Source of the DNA: Variovorax sp. J22G73
GTDB taxonomy: Bacteria > Pseudomonadota > Gammaproteobacteria > Burkholderiales > Burkholderiaceae_C
Direction of reading: 5' to 3'
Assembly (NCBI RefSeq): GCF_030317035.1
Contig: NZ_JASZYK010000017.1
Coordinates: forward strand, 62,001 to 126,000
Length of the DNA: 64,000 nt
In this document: one piece after another, positions 14,385-23,300 of the stretch
Position numbering within the stretch: the first letter of the stretch is position 1
Layout: every line of letters begins with the position of its first letter
Position numbers and translations under genes: made by a program
The notes under the pieces: model-generated
Database searches by the model: none
Told to the model about the DNA's origin: nothing
What the model saw: only the letters and a program-made list of their open reading frames with translations

Positions 14385-17108
14385 TCAGTATTGACCGCCC
14401 AGCAGGCCCAGGACGCGCGCGCGCTGCACGACCTGCGCCCGCGTGCCCGCGTCCAGCTTGGCGAACAGGTTCTTGACGTGCCACTTGATGGTGGTCTCTC
14501 CGGCCTGCATGGCGCGCCCGATCTCCTTGTTCGACAGGTTGCGGGCCAGCAGCGCGAGCACCTCGCGCTCCTTGGGCGTGAGCACGGCGCTGGCGGTGAG
14601 GAACGCCGCGGGCGCCTCGGGAGGCGCTGCGACGGCCGGCTTTTCGTTGCTCGCCGCAAGGCTTTCGACCCACGCGCCCAGCTCGGGATGCGCATCGGCG
14701 AAAACACGTTGCAGCCCGAGCGCGCGCGCCAGGTCGACCGCCTCGCGGATGAGCGCGACGGCCGGCTGACCGCAGCGCTCCAGCGCCAGAGCGCGCAGCC
14801 CCAGCAGTTCGATGTGGAGGCCGCCCTGTCTCAGCGCGCGCGCCCGTGTGTCGGCACGCTCCAGCGGCGCGAGCGCGCCCTGCCATTCGCGCGCGGCGAT
14901 GGATTCGTAGGCTTGTGCCACGTCGCGCAGCATGTCGGCGCCGCGGCGCCACAGCGGTCCTTGCGGCACCGCCGGGTCGGCCAGATGCTGGTCGATGCGG
15001 TTGCAGAGCTCGCTGCAGGTCTGCGCGCGATGGCGGCGCGCATGCACCCGCACCTGCTCCACGAGGCTCGCAATACGCAGGCGCGCCAGCCGGCGTGCCG
15101 CGCCCGCTGCATCCAGCGCGGCAAGCAACTCCAGCGCGCGATGCTCCGCGCCTTCCGCGACGGCCATGCGTGACGCGGTGAGATAGGCCAGCATCAGCGA
15201 CTCCGGCAACCCGCTCTGTTCCAGCACGTCGAGCCGATCCGCAAGCAAGGCCGAGGCATCGCCCGGGAGGTTGCGCTCCCATGCCGTCGCCGCCAGCAAC
15301 GCGGCCAGATTGCAGCTGAAGCGGTGGCGTCGGCCCAGTTGCGCTTCGGCGCTGGCCACGGCGCTGCGCAGGTACGGCTCGGCCAGCAAGGCCTGGCCTT
15401 CCCACACATAGCTCAAGCCGACGACCAGATCGCTCCAGCGCCGGATGTAGTCGGTGCCGAGACCGGCATGGCCGCGCGCGGCTTGCTGCTCGCGCAACCG
15501 CGCTAGCGCGGGCTCACCTTCGAGCAACGCGCAGTACGCCATGCGATTGGCATGCGAGCGCAACAGCAGCGGATCGGTCAGCGGCACTGCGTCGGCCCAC
15601 GGCGCATGCAATGCGACAAAGCGGTCGGGGTCGTCCGCGAACACGGCTGCGCCACCGAGGATCAGCGCGCACTCGCAGCGCAGCGCATCGCCCGCCTCGG
15701 GTTGCGCGAGGATGCGCGCGACGAAACGCGCGGCCTCTTCGTGCCGCTCGCTGGAGGCCAGCGTCCACGCGACCGCCAGCAGCAAGCGCGGCCGTTGGTC
15801 CAGCTCTTCGGCCGGCAATTGCGCCAGCCATTCGAGCACCGCCCCCAGGCGGCCGTGGCGCATGAGCGATTCGTAGAGGCTGCGCTCTGCCAGCGCATAG
15901 GCCTGCTGGTGCTGGCCAGCGCTCCAGGCGTGGCGCGCGGCTTCGTCGGGCAAGCCGTGTGCGGCCAGCCATTGCGCGGCATGGGCGTGCGCACGGACCT
16001 GCTCGGCCTTGTCCAATTCGTTGAATCGCCCGCGCAACGCGTCGCGCAGGAGCGCATGCATGCGCAGCCATTCACCCCCTTCCGTCGCGGCGAAAACCGG
16101 TGTGTCGTTGGCCAGCCGCGTGAGTCGCGCAGCCGCGTCAGGGACGCCGGCGACGGCGCGGCACAGCGCGGGGTGCAGCAATTCGAGCACCGACACGCGC
16201 ACGAGAAAGTCGAGGTCTGCCGAATCCATGCCGGCCAGCAACAGTCCGACCAGTTCGCCCTGCAATGTGCCGCCCGCCGCGCCGAGGCCCGCGATGGTGT
16301 TGCCCGCATCAGCGCCGCGCGACAGGATGCTCATCGCCAGTTGCAGGCCCAGCGGCCAGCCTTCGGTGAGCGCATGCAGCTGTGCGGCCATGTCGCGGCC
16401 GACGCGCGTACCGAAGCGCGCCTGCACCAGCTGCAAAGTCTCTTGGAGAGTGAACCCGAGCTGGGCCGCGCCGATCTCCACGCACTCGCCGTAGGCAATC
16501 AGATCGTCGATGTCGAGCTGGCCGTCGGGCCGTGCAGCCATGAAGATGCGCACGTTGGGCGGCGCGTTGCGCAACAGATAGGCGAGCGCGGCGCGCGAAT
16601 CGGCGCACAGCCGGTCGACCTCGTCGACGATGAGCACCACGCTCGCGCCCGACTGCGCCAGTTCCGCAAGCAGCGCGGTCATGCCCGCGAGGGTGCCGGG
16701 CCCATCGTCCTCCAGGACGGTGCGGCCGAAGGCGGGACGCGCCATTGCATTGCGCAGCGACAGGGCCAGGCTCTGCGCGAGCCTGTGCGCGTCGTCGATG
16801 GCTTGCGCGCCGACCCATGCGACTGGCACGCCCAGGCCGAGCTGTTCCAGCCGCCACTGCGCCAGCAGCGACGTCTTTCCCGTGCCGGCGGGCGCGCGCA
16901 CCACCAGCGCCGCGGCGTCGCGCAACGCATCGGCGGCCGAAAGCAGCCGGCCGCGCGAGACCACGTGGCGCTGCACGCGCGGCGGTGCGATCTTGAGAAC
17001 CAGGTCCTGGGGAATCAATGCGTCATTTCCGCTTGGGTGCAGCGTGCGCCCCGCGGCGCTCGGCGCTGCGCATGGCGCGGCTGTGCTTGGCGCTGCAGCC
17101 GAACTCAT
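14385..17108 (-). CDS. MalT-like LuxR-family STAND ATPase regulator
   Basis: About 907 residues, the normal size for MalT/LAL-type regulators. A Walker A motif (APAGTGKTS) and Walker B (VVLIVDEVDRL) define the N-terminal ATPase; the middle is helical TPR-like repeat; the C-terminus is a LuxR HTH (LTPKEREVLALLARNLSNKEIGRAM, TTIKWHVKNLFAKL). The start is uncertain: ATG 17108 overlaps the upstream araC gene by 86 bases, while a TTG at 17018-17016 lies five bases after the araC stop. These regulators are activated by an inducer and ATP. It precedes the tauD-BKACE-MFS operon on the same strand and is a likely controller. Confidence 0.87.
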   Translation of the reverse strand: MSSAAAPSTAAPCAAPSAAGRTLHPSGNDALIPQDLVLKIAPPRVQRHVVSRGRLLSAADALRDAAALVVRAPAGTGKTSLLAQWRLEQLGLGVPVAWVGAQAIDDAHRLAQSLALSLRNAMARPAFGRTVLEDDGPGTLAGMTALLAELAQSGASVVLIVDEVDRLCADSRAALAYLLRNAPPNVRIFMAARPDGQLDIDDLIAYGECVEIGAAQLGFTLQETLQLVQARFGTRVGRDMAAQLHALTEGWPLGLQLAMSILSRGADAGNTIAGLGAAGGTLQGELVGLLLAGMDSADLDFLVRVSVLELLHPALCRAVAGVPDAAARLTRLANDTPVFAATEGGEWLRMHALLRDALRGRFNELDKAEQVRAHAHAAQWLAAHGLPDEAARHAWSAGQHQQAYALAERSLYESLMRHGRLGAVLEWLAQLPAEELDQRPRLLLAVAWTLASSERHEEAARFVARILAQPEAGDALRCECALILGGAAVFADDPDRFVALHAPWADAVPLTDPLLLRSHANRMAYCALLEGEPALARLREQQAARGHAGLGTDYIRRWSDLVVGLSYVWEGQALLAEPYLRSAVASAEAQLGRRHRFSCNLAALLAATAWERNLPGDASALLADRLDVLEQSGLPESLMLAYLTASRMAVAEGAEHRALELLAALDAAGAARRLARLRIASLVEQVRVHARRHRAQTCSELCNRIDQHLADPAVPQGPLWRRGADMLRDVAQAYESIAAREWQGALAPLERADTRARALRQGGLHIELLGLRALALERCGQPAVALIREAVDLARALGLQRVFADAHPELGAWVESLAASNEKPAVAAPPEAPAAFLTASAVLTPKEREVLALLARNLSNKEIGRAMQAGETTIKWHVKNLFAKLDAGTRAQVVQRARVLGLLGGQY

Positions 17109-18063
17109 GGTGAAACCAGCGCGACAGGCCGCTGGGCGCCGAGAAGCCCAGCAGGCCCGCAACTTCGGCCAGCGGGCGGTCGCCCTCCAGCACATGGCGC
17201 GTCGCCAGCTCCTTGCGAATGTCGTTCACCACAGACGAATAGGTCTGTCCGTGCTCGGCCAGACGGCGCTGCACAGTGCGGCACACCACGCCGAGGTATT
17301 GCGCCACCTGCTGGATGGTGCAACGCCCGCTCGGCAGCAACAGCAGCACCGCGCGCCGCACGTCGCCGAGCACCGGTGCGCCCGTTGTGTGGGCCGATGC
17401 GTCCAGCATCTGCTGCGCATAGCGTGCCATGGCGGGGTCGGCCCATGGGTTTCGCGCGTCGAGGTCGCGGCGGGCGCAGACGATGCAATTGAAGTCGTGA
17501 TCGAACTCGATGGTGCGGCCCATGAGCCGGCGGTGCGCGCCCAGGTCGCGCGGCGCAGCGTGCGAGAGGCACACGCGCTTCGGTTGCCATTCCTCGCCGA
17601 GAAACTGCCGCACCAGCCGCAGCATCACGCCCAGCGCCAGTTCGATGCGTTGCCGCGTCGGCTGCCGCCCGTGGCCCGGCCTGACCTCTTCGCGGATCAC
17701 GACCACGTCGCCAAACTCCTCGATCATCAGAGACAGCGAACCATTGAGCTGCGTCTGGTAACGCATCAGCACGTTGAGCGAATCGCGCAAGGTCGGCTGG
17801 TCGCGGATCAGCATGCCGACCGCGCCAAGGTTGGACAACAGCCGCTGCTCCGCCATGCACAGGCCGAAGCTCTCGTTGCCCGACTGCGCGGCCGATGCCC
17901 GCAGCAACAGCGCGACGTTCTCGACCGGAATCATGAGGTCGGGCTCGCGCAGGACGTTCGGGCTCAGCCCCGCATCGAGCAGCATGCGCGCCGGGTCGAG
18001 CCCGCTCGCGCGAGCAACCTCGTTGAAGTTGGTGAGACTGGCGGCGCGTACCAAGGATGACAT
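17023..18063 (-). CDS. AraC-family regulator with arabinose-binding-like N-terminal domain
   Basis: A 346-residue protein: a long N-terminal ligand domain (SGLDPARMLLDAGL, LLSNLGAVGMLIRDQPTLRDSLN) of the Arabinose_bd type, and a C-terminal double HTH (CTIQQVAQYLGVVCRTVQRRL, LAEVAGLLGFSAPSGLSRWFHHEFG). ATG 18063 is chosen because the next in-frame start (18186) would run into the divergent hydrolase. It shares architecture with the two AraC genes at 22280 and 25662, but its HTH differs more. It lies directly upstream of the MalT-like gene, forming a two-regulator unit. Confidence 0.92.
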   Translation of the reverse strand: MSSLVRAASLTNFNEVARASGLDPARMLLDAGLSPNVLREPDLMIPVENVALLLRASAAQSGNESFGLCMAEQRLLSNLGAVGMLIRDQPTLRDSLNVLMRYQTQLNGSLSLMIEEFGDVVVIREEVRPGHGRQPTRQRIELALGVMLRLVRQFLGEEWQPKRVCLSHAAPRDLGAHRRLMGRTIEFDHDFNCIVCARRDLDARNPWADPAMARYAQQMLDASAHTTGAPVLGDVRRAVLLLLPSGRCTIQQVAQYLGVVCRTVQRRLAEHGQTYSSVVNDIRKELATRHVLEGDRPLAEVAGLLGFSAPSGLSRWFHHEFGCSAKHSRAMRSAERRGAHAAPKRK

Positions 18064-18157
18064 CGAAAGCCCGGGCTGCAGAGTGGCATCGAAGGGTAAG
18101 TGCGTGGCACGCAAAGTCAATCGGGAGAACACGGCCCCGCACAGAATCCGCCGCATC

Positions 18158-18718
18158 ATGAACAGCACGACCCCCACCGTTCTCATCGTTCCCGGCCTGC
18201 GGGACCACGTGGCCGATCACTGGCAGACGCTGCTCGCGGCGAAGCTGGCCAAGGTGCGCAGCGTGCCGCCGCTCGAGCACGACAAGCTCAGTTGCGCGGC
18301 GCGCGTGAGCGCCATCGACCGCGCGCTGCAGGACATCGAAGGGCCTGTCGTCATCGTCGCGCACAGCGCGGGCGCGGTGATGGTGGCGCACTGGGCCGGG
18401 GCGCACAGCACGCACCGCGTTCGCGGCGCGCTGCTCGCCGCGCCAGCGGACCTGGAGACCCCCATGCCTGCGGGCTACCCCACCACCGAAGTGCTCGCCA
18501 GCCACGGCTGGCTGCCGCTTCCGCGCGCCGAGCTGCCGTTCCCCAGCATCGTCGCGGCCAGCAGCAACGACCCGCTCGCACGCCTGGATCGCGCACGCGA
18601 ACTGGCGCGGTGCTGGGGCAGCCGCCTGGTCGAACTGGGCACCGTCGGCCACCTGAACCCGAGTTCGGGCTTCGGCGAATGGCCGCGCGCCGAAGCGTTG
18701 ATTCGCGAGCTCAGCTGA
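18158..18718 (+). CDS. RBBP9/YdeN-type alpha/beta hydrolase
   Basis: A 186-residue serine hydrolase. The nucleophile is in VAHSAGAVMV, the acid is in ASSNDPLA and the histidine in VGHLNPSSGFGEWP, which together match the RBBP9 family catalytic triad. The N-terminus VLIVPGLRDHVADHWQTLL is the oxyanion region. It is divergent from the AraC gene with 94 bp between starts. No strong Shine-Dalgarno precedes ATG 18158. Substrates of this family are poorly known. Confidence 0.85.
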   Translation: MNSTTPTVLIVPGLRDHVADHWQTLLAAKLAKVRSVPPLEHDKLSCAARVSAIDRALQDIEGPVVIVAHSAGAVMVAHWAGAHSTHRVRGALLAAPADLETPMPAGYPTTEVLASHGWLPLPRAELPFPSIVAASSNDPLARLDRARELARCWGSRLVELGTVGHLNPSSGFGEWPRAEALIRELS

Positions 18719-18734
18719 GCTGAGCCCAATTTTT
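18709..18734 (+). terminator. Rho-independent terminator overlapping the hydrolase stop codon
   Basis: GCTCAGC at 18709-18715 pairs with GCTGAGC at 18719-18725 around the loop TGA, which is the stop codon itself. CCAATTTTT follows. It separates the hydrolase from the porin gene. Confidence 0.65.
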
Positions 18735-18761
18735 CATGACCAGCCATCGGAGACACCAGGC

Positions 18762-19991
18762 GTGCTAAAAAAATTCGTTCTTCTTGCCGGATCTGTTTGC
18801 GTGACCAGCGCAGGCGCCCAATCGTCCATCACGGTCTTCGGCGTCATGGACGCGGAAGTCAGCCACTACGCAACATGGAGTGCGACCTACGGGGCCGCGA
18901 AGCTGCTCAACCCCGGCTCCGCGCAACAGAGCCAGACGGTGCTTTCGCCTTCGGGGTTGAGTTCGAGCCGACTGGGTTTTCGCGGCACCGAAGACCTGGG
19001 CGGCGGCCTGGCCGCGAGCTTCTGGCTCGAAGCGCCGTTGAGCAACGACACGGGCGGCGGCGTCTCGAACTTCGGACGCCGCTCCACGCTGAGCTTCAGC
19101 GGCCCGTTCGGCGAAGTTCGCCTGGGGCGCGACTACACCGCATCGTTCTGGAGCGACGCGGTGTTCGACCCGATGACCGTCAACGGCGTGGGCACCAATC
19201 TCATCGCCGTGATCAACAGCAACATCGCGGCTTCGCGCGCACTCGCCACGGGCGGCCTGTTGAACGGCGGACTTTCCGCAGGGACCGACAGCTACCTGCG
19301 CACCAGCAATTCGATCGGCTACTTTCTGCCGCCGAACCTCGGCGGCTTCTACGGGCAGGTGCAATATGCGTTCCCGGAGAACATCAAGGGCCTGTCCGCT
19401 GCCGAGAGCGCGGGGCAACGCGGGCGTTATGTCGGCACGCGCGGCGGATGGACGAACGGCCCGGTCGACGTGGCGCTGGCGTACGGTGAGAGCACCGTGG
19501 CCGACACGGCGGCCTACAAGGAGGTGATCAAGACGATCAATCTCGGCGCCTCCTACGACTTCGGGCCGGCGAAGCTCTTCGGCGAGCTCTCTCGCGTGAA
19601 GGACGACATGAACCGCTTCGCAGGCGCTCGCCTGGTAGACAGGTACAACGGCGTCATGTTCGGTGTCACCGTGCCGGTCGGCCCCGGCCTGATCCGCGTG
19701 TCCTATGCCAACGTGAAATTCGACAGCGGCTCCAACGCAACCGACGCCGACGCGAGCACCAGCAAGCTCGCGCTGAGCTATGTGCACAACCTGTCGAAGC
19801 GCACGGCGCTCTACGCGTCGGTGGCGCGCATGCGACTGCGCGACGCGCACAACAATCCGGCCGTGATGGGCGTGACGCCGCTGGTGCTGAGCCTGCCCGC
19901 CATCTTTCCGCAGCCGAGCTACATCACCACCGGCGGGTTCGAGCCGAAGAGTGCCGTGGGCTACGACTTCGGCATCCGTCACGCGTTCTGA
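18762..19991 (+). CDS. Gram-negative general porin
   Basis: A 409-residue porin of the Burkholderiales (Porin_4/OmpC-like) type. GTG 18762 is the start, with GGAGACACCAG upstream; the signal peptide MLKKFVLLAGSVCVTSAGAQ ends in GAQ and is followed by the usual SSITVFGVMDAEV first strand. GFRGTEDLGGGLAASFWLE and FGEVRLGRDYT are family signatures, and the chain ends in the outer-membrane signal Phe (GYDFGIRHAF). It probably forms trimeric channels. By position it could admit the acids handled by the flanking BKACE clusters. Confidence 0.93.
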   Translation: MLKKFVLLAGSVCVTSAGAQSSITVFGVMDAEVSHYATWSATYGAAKLLNPGSAQQSQTVLSPSGLSSSRLGFRGTEDLGGGLAASFWLEAPLSNDTGGGVSNFGRRSTLSFSGPFGEVRLGRDYTASFWSDAVFDPMTVNGVGTNLIAVINSNIAASRALATGGLLNGGLSAGTDSYLRTSNSIGYFLPPNLGGFYGQVQYAFPENIKGLSAAESAGQRGRYVGTRGGWTNGPVDVALAYGESTVADTAAYKEVIKTINLGASYDFGPAKLFGELSRVKDDMNRFAGARLVDRYNGVMFGVTVPVGPGLIRVSYANVKFDSGSNATDADASTSKLALSYVHNLSKRTALYASVARMRLRDAHNNPAVMGVTPLVLSLPAIFPQPSYITTGGFEPKSAVGYDFGIRHAF

Positions 19992-19993
19992 GG

Positions 19994-21181
19994 TCAGAAC
20001 CAGCGCTCGAACACGGCGGCAATGCCCTGCCCGCCGCCGATGCACATCGTCACCAGCGCGTATCGCCCGCCGGTGCGGTGCAGCTCGGCAATGGCCTTGG
20101 TGGTGATGATCGCGCCCGTCGCGCCCACCGGGTGGCCCAGCGAAATGCCCGAGCCGTTCGGGTTCACCTTGGCCGGGTCGAACCCCAGCTCCTTGATGAC
20201 CGCGCAGGCCTGCGCCGCGAAGGCTTCGTTCGACTCGATCACGTCGAAGTCGCTCACCTTCAGCCCGGTGCGCTCCAGCACCTTGCGCGTGGCCGGCACC
20301 GGGCCGATGCCCATGTACGCCGGCTCCACGCCCGCGTGCGCATAGCCCACCAGGCGCGCCAGCGGCTTCAGGCCCAGCGCCTTCACGCGGCCGCCTTCGG
20401 CCAGCACCACGGCGGCGGCGCCGTCGTTGATGCCCGAGGCATTGCCGGCGGTGACCAGGCCGTCCTTCTTGAAGGCGGGCTTCATCTTCGCCAGTGTGTC
20501 GACGGTGGTGTCGGCGCGCACGTGCTCGTCGGTGTCGAACAGCACCACGCCCTTGCGCGTCTTGACCTCGACCGGAACGATCTGCTCCTTGAAGCGGCCC
20601 GCGGCAATGGCGGCCGCCGCGCGCTGCTGGCTGGCCACGGCCAGTTCGTCCATCTGCTCGCGCGTGATGCCGTAGCGCGCGGCCACGTTCTCGGCGGTGA
20701 TGCCCATGTGGATCTTCTCCCACGGGTCGTGCAGGATGCCCAGCATGTAGTCGACCAGCACCGCGTCGCCCATGCGCGCGCCGTAGCGTGCCGAGGTGTC
20801 GAAGTAGGGGCCGCGGCTCATCGACTCCGAGCCGCCGCCGATGGCGATGTCGCAGTCGCCCAGCGCAATAGCCTGCGCCGCCGACACGATGGCCTGCAGG
20901 CCCGAGCCGCACAGGCGGTTCACATTGAAGGCCGGCGTCTCGATGGGGCAGCCCGCGTCGATGGCCGCCACGCGGCTCAGGTAGGCGTCCTTCACGTCGG
21001 TGGGAATCACGTTGCCCATCACCACGTGGCCGATGGCGTCGGCGGCCACGCCGCTGCGCTCGATGGCGGCCTTGACGGCGGTGGTGGCCAGCTGGGTGTT
21101 GGGCACGTCCTTCAGCGCGCCGCCGAAGGTGCCGATGGCGGTGCGGGCGGTGCCGACCACGAAGATGTCGTCCTGCCTCAT
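19994..21181 (-). CDS. Acetyl-CoA C-acetyltransferase (thiolase)
   Basis: A 395-residue thiolase. The acylated cysteine is in NRLCGSGLQAIVSA, the second active-site motif NEAFAAQ is intact, and the C-terminal GHPVGATGA and CIGGGQGIAAVFE blocks carry the catalytic His and Cys. The family converts two acetyl-CoA to acetoacetyl-CoA or the reverse. The start overlaps the quinone oxidoreductase stop (ATGA). Its promoter region carries the AraC-type direct repeats found at two BKACE loci, so it plausibly returns acetoacetyl-CoA, derived from BKACE-made acetoacetate, to acetyl-CoA. No CoA-transferase for acetoacetate is in the window. Confidence 0.93.
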   Translation of the reverse strand: MRQDDIFVVGTARTAIGTFGGALKDVPNTQLATTAVKAAIERSGVAADAIGHVVMGNVIPTDVKDAYLSRVAAIDAGCPIETPAFNVNRLCGSGLQAIVSAAQAIALGDCDIAIGGGSESMSRGPYFDTSARYGARMGDAVLVDYMLGILHDPWEKIHMGITAENVAARYGITREQMDELAVASQQRAAAAIAAGRFKEQIVPVEVKTRKGVVLFDTDEHVRADTTVDTLAKMKPAFKKDGLVTAGNASGINDGAAAVVLAEGGRVKALGLKPLARLVGYAHAGVEPAYMGIGPVPATRKVLERTGLKVSDFDVIESNEAFAAQACAVIKELGFDPAKVNPNGSGISLGHPVGATGAIITTKAIAELHRTGGRYALVTMCIGGGQGIAAVFERWF

Positions 21182-22149
21182 GGCACGAGCACCGTTGCAC
21201 CGGTGGTCTTGCGGCCTTCGAGCGCGCGATGCGCTTCGGCCGCATCGGCCAGTGCGAAGACCTGCTGCGGCTCGCTGACGATGCGCCCTGCCAGCACGTG
21301 GTCGAACAGCTCGCGAGCCATGTCGAGCATGTGCGCCCGCGGGTGGATGTAGTGAACCATTGCCGGCCGCGTGAGCCAGATCGAGCCCTTGCCCGCGAGC
21401 ACCTTGGTGTCGATGACCACGGCGCCCGAAGAGGTGCCGTTGCTCACCAGCGAGCCGCGCGGCTGCAGGCAATCGAGCGAGGCTTCGAGCGTGTCCTTGC
21501 CCACCGAGTCGAAGACCACGGGCACGCCCTTGCCTTCGGTGATCTCCCTCACGCGCTGGGCGATGTTCTCGCGCGACGTGACGATGGTGTGCGCGCAGCC
21601 GTTGGCCTTGGCGACGGCGGCCTTCTCGTCGGTGCTGACGGTGCCGATCATGGTCACGCCCATGGCCCGCGCCCACTGGCAGGCAACAAGGCCCACGCCG
21701 CCCGCAGCCGCGTGATAAAGAATGGTCTCGCCGCCCTGGAGCGGGTAGACCTGGCGGAACAGGTACTGCGCCGTCATGCCCTTCATCATGAGCGTGGCGG
21801 CCGTGCGGTCGCTGATGCCGTCGGGCAGCGGGATCAGCACGTCGGCCGGCATCACGCGCACCTGCGAGTAGGCCCCCTGCGGCCCGATGAGATAGCCCAC
21901 GCGGTCGCCCACGCGGATGTCGGTCACACCGGGCCCCACGGCCTCCACGACGCCGACCGCGTCGGAGCCCAGGCCGTTGGGCAGCGCCAGCGGATAGCGG
22001 CCGGTGCGGAAGTAGATGTCGATGAAGTTGACGGCGATGTAGCTGTGGCGCACGCGGGCCTCGCCCGCGCCCGGCTCACCAACTTCGACATCCTCCAGCT
22101 TCAGGACATCGGCGCCCCCGGTTTCGTGAAAGCGGATGGCCTGGGTCAT
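21178..22149 (-). CDS. NADPH:quinone oxidoreductase (MDR superfamily)
   Basis: A 323-residue zinc-less medium-chain dehydrogenase of the quinone oxidoreductase type. VNFIDIYFRTGRYP and GSDAVGVVEAVGPGV are N-terminal signatures, and the Rossmann motif AAAGGVGLVACQWAR binds NADPH. The zinc-binding cysteines of alcohol dehydrogenases are missing. SD GGAGACAGACC precedes ATG 22149. It leads a two-gene unit with the thiolase. The 130 bp upstream hold the 21-bp-spaced repeats and a GATTCTTGCGAGGA element also seen upstream of msrB. Confidence 0.9.
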   Translation of the reverse strand: MTQAIRFHETGGADVLKLEDVEVGEPGAGEARVRHSYIAVNFIDIYFRTGRYPLALPNGLGSDAVGVVEAVGPGVTDIRVGDRVGYLIGPQGAYSQVRVMPADVLIPLPDGISDRTAATLMMKGMTAQYLFRQVYPLQGGETILYHAAAGGVGLVACQWARAMGVTMIGTVSTDEKAAVAKANGCAHTIVTSRENIAQRVREITEGKGVPVVFDSVGKDTLEASLDCLQPRGSLVSNGTSSGAVVIDTKVLAGKGSIWLTRPAMVHYIHPRAHMLDMARELFDHVLAGRIVSEPQQVFALADAAEAHRALEGRKTTGATVLVP

Positions 22150-22226
22150 GGTCTGTCTCCTGATGAATGCATAGGGAGCCAGGATTCTTGCGAGGAGCCG
22201 CCGGGACGGGAAGCACGGGCTTCGCG

Positions 22227-22264
22227 ATGTCCCGGATCAACAAATCAATGTCCCCGATAAGCAA
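22227..22264 (+). promoter_or_regulatory. AraC-type direct repeats, site A (upstream of quinone oxidoreductase-thiolase)
   Basis: ATGTCCCGGAT begins at 22227 and ATGTCCCCGAT at 22248, exactly 21 bp apart. Each is followed by a CAA box (CAACAA after the first, AAGCAA after the second). The pair lies about 80 bp upstream of the start at 22149, and immediately beyond the 3' end of an araC gene. Sites B and C share the unit. Confidence 0.65.
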
Positions 22265-22279
22265 TGAAGACGTCGTCGC

Positions 22280-23296
22280 TCAACGCCACGCGGAAGCGCT
22301 GCATCCGAACTTCCTGCGGAACCAGTGGCTGAAACTGCTGGGGCCGGAAAACCCCAGCAGCTCGGCCACCTCGCCGAGCGGCAGATCGCTGTCGCGCAGA
22401 TGGCGCTTGACGAGGTCGCCGCGCACCTGGTCGAGCATGTGGCTGAAGGTGAGCCCTTCGGCATCGAGCCGGCGGTGCAGCGTGCGGCGGTCCACGCGCA
22501 GGTGTCGCGCGACCTCCTGCACCGTGCACGTGCCGCCGGGCAGCAGCGCGAGGATGAGTTCTCGGCAGGTTTCCTGCATGGTCTCGTCACGGTCGCGCAG
22601 GCCGGCCTCGAGGTACTTGCGCGCCAACCGCGCGGAGCCTTCGTCGGCAATTTCGCGCGGCTTGGCCAGGTCGGCGGCCACGCAGACGAGGCCGTTGAAT
22701 TCCTCATTGAACTTCACGTTGCGGCCGAAGAAGGCACGGTGCGGCGACACGTCCGCCGGCGGGCGGTGCGTGAAGCACACCTGCAGCGGCCGCCATTGCG
22801 GATCGATGAGCTCGCGCAGCATGCGAAAGATGATGCCCACGGCCAGTTCCACCGCCTGGCGCATCGGCAGGCCCGGGCTGGGCAGCAGGTCCTCGCGGAT
22901 GACGACCACGCTGCCTGTGTCTTCCACCCGCGTGATGAGCGAGGCATTCACGAGCTTGAGGTAGCGGCACAGGGTGTCGAGCGCGTCGCGTGGCGTGGGC
23001 TCTTCGCGAAGCACCAGGCTGATGGGGCCGAGGTGCGAGAGCTTGCGCTGTGCCGCCAGACGCAGCGCCAGGTCTTCGGTGCGGGTGGCGCGCGCGGTGA
23101 TTTCGAGTAGCTCCCGCACCGCGTCTTCCGGGATCATGGTCTCGGGCTCTTCGAGCAGCTTGGCGCGCAGCCCCACGGTTCGCATGAACGCGTGGGGGTC
23201 GCGGCCAAGCGACTTCACCAGCTCGACGTAACCGCTGAGGCTGGCACTGCGTATCAATCGGCCGACGGGTTTCATGGGGGCGTTGGTGCGCCCCAT
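22280..23296 (-). CDS. AraC-family regulator, sister A
   Basis: A 338-residue AraC protein with an Arabinose_bd-type ligand domain (MIPEDAVRELLEITARATRTEDLALRL given by its core EDAVRELLEITARA) and a C-terminal double HTH (CTVQEVARHLRVDRRTLHRRL; LGEVAELLGFSGPSSFSHWFRRKFG). ATG 23296 lies four bases after the stop of the Bug protein gene; ATG 23275 is an alternative. It is closely similar to the gene at 25662 over its whole length, including EEPTPRDALDTLCRYLKLVN, so the two are recent paralogues. It is the best candidate to bind the TGTCCC repeats. Confidence 0.93.
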   Translation of the reverse strand: MGRTNAPMKPVGRLIRSASLSGYVELVKSLGRDPHAFMRTVGLRAKLLEEPETMIPEDAVRELLEITARATRTEDLALRLAAQRKLSHLGPISLVLREEPTPRDALDTLCRYLKLVNASLITRVEDTGSVVVIREDLLPSPGLPMRQAVELAVGIIFRMLRELIDPQWRPLQVCFTHRPPADVSPHRAFFGRNVKFNEEFNGLVCVAADLAKPREIADEGSARLARKYLEAGLRDRDETMQETCRELILALLPGGTCTVQEVARHLRVDRRTLHRRLDAEGLTFSHMLDQVRGDLVKRHLRDSDLPLGEVAELLGFSGPSSFSHWFRRKFGCSASAWR

Positions 23297-23300
23297 GTGT

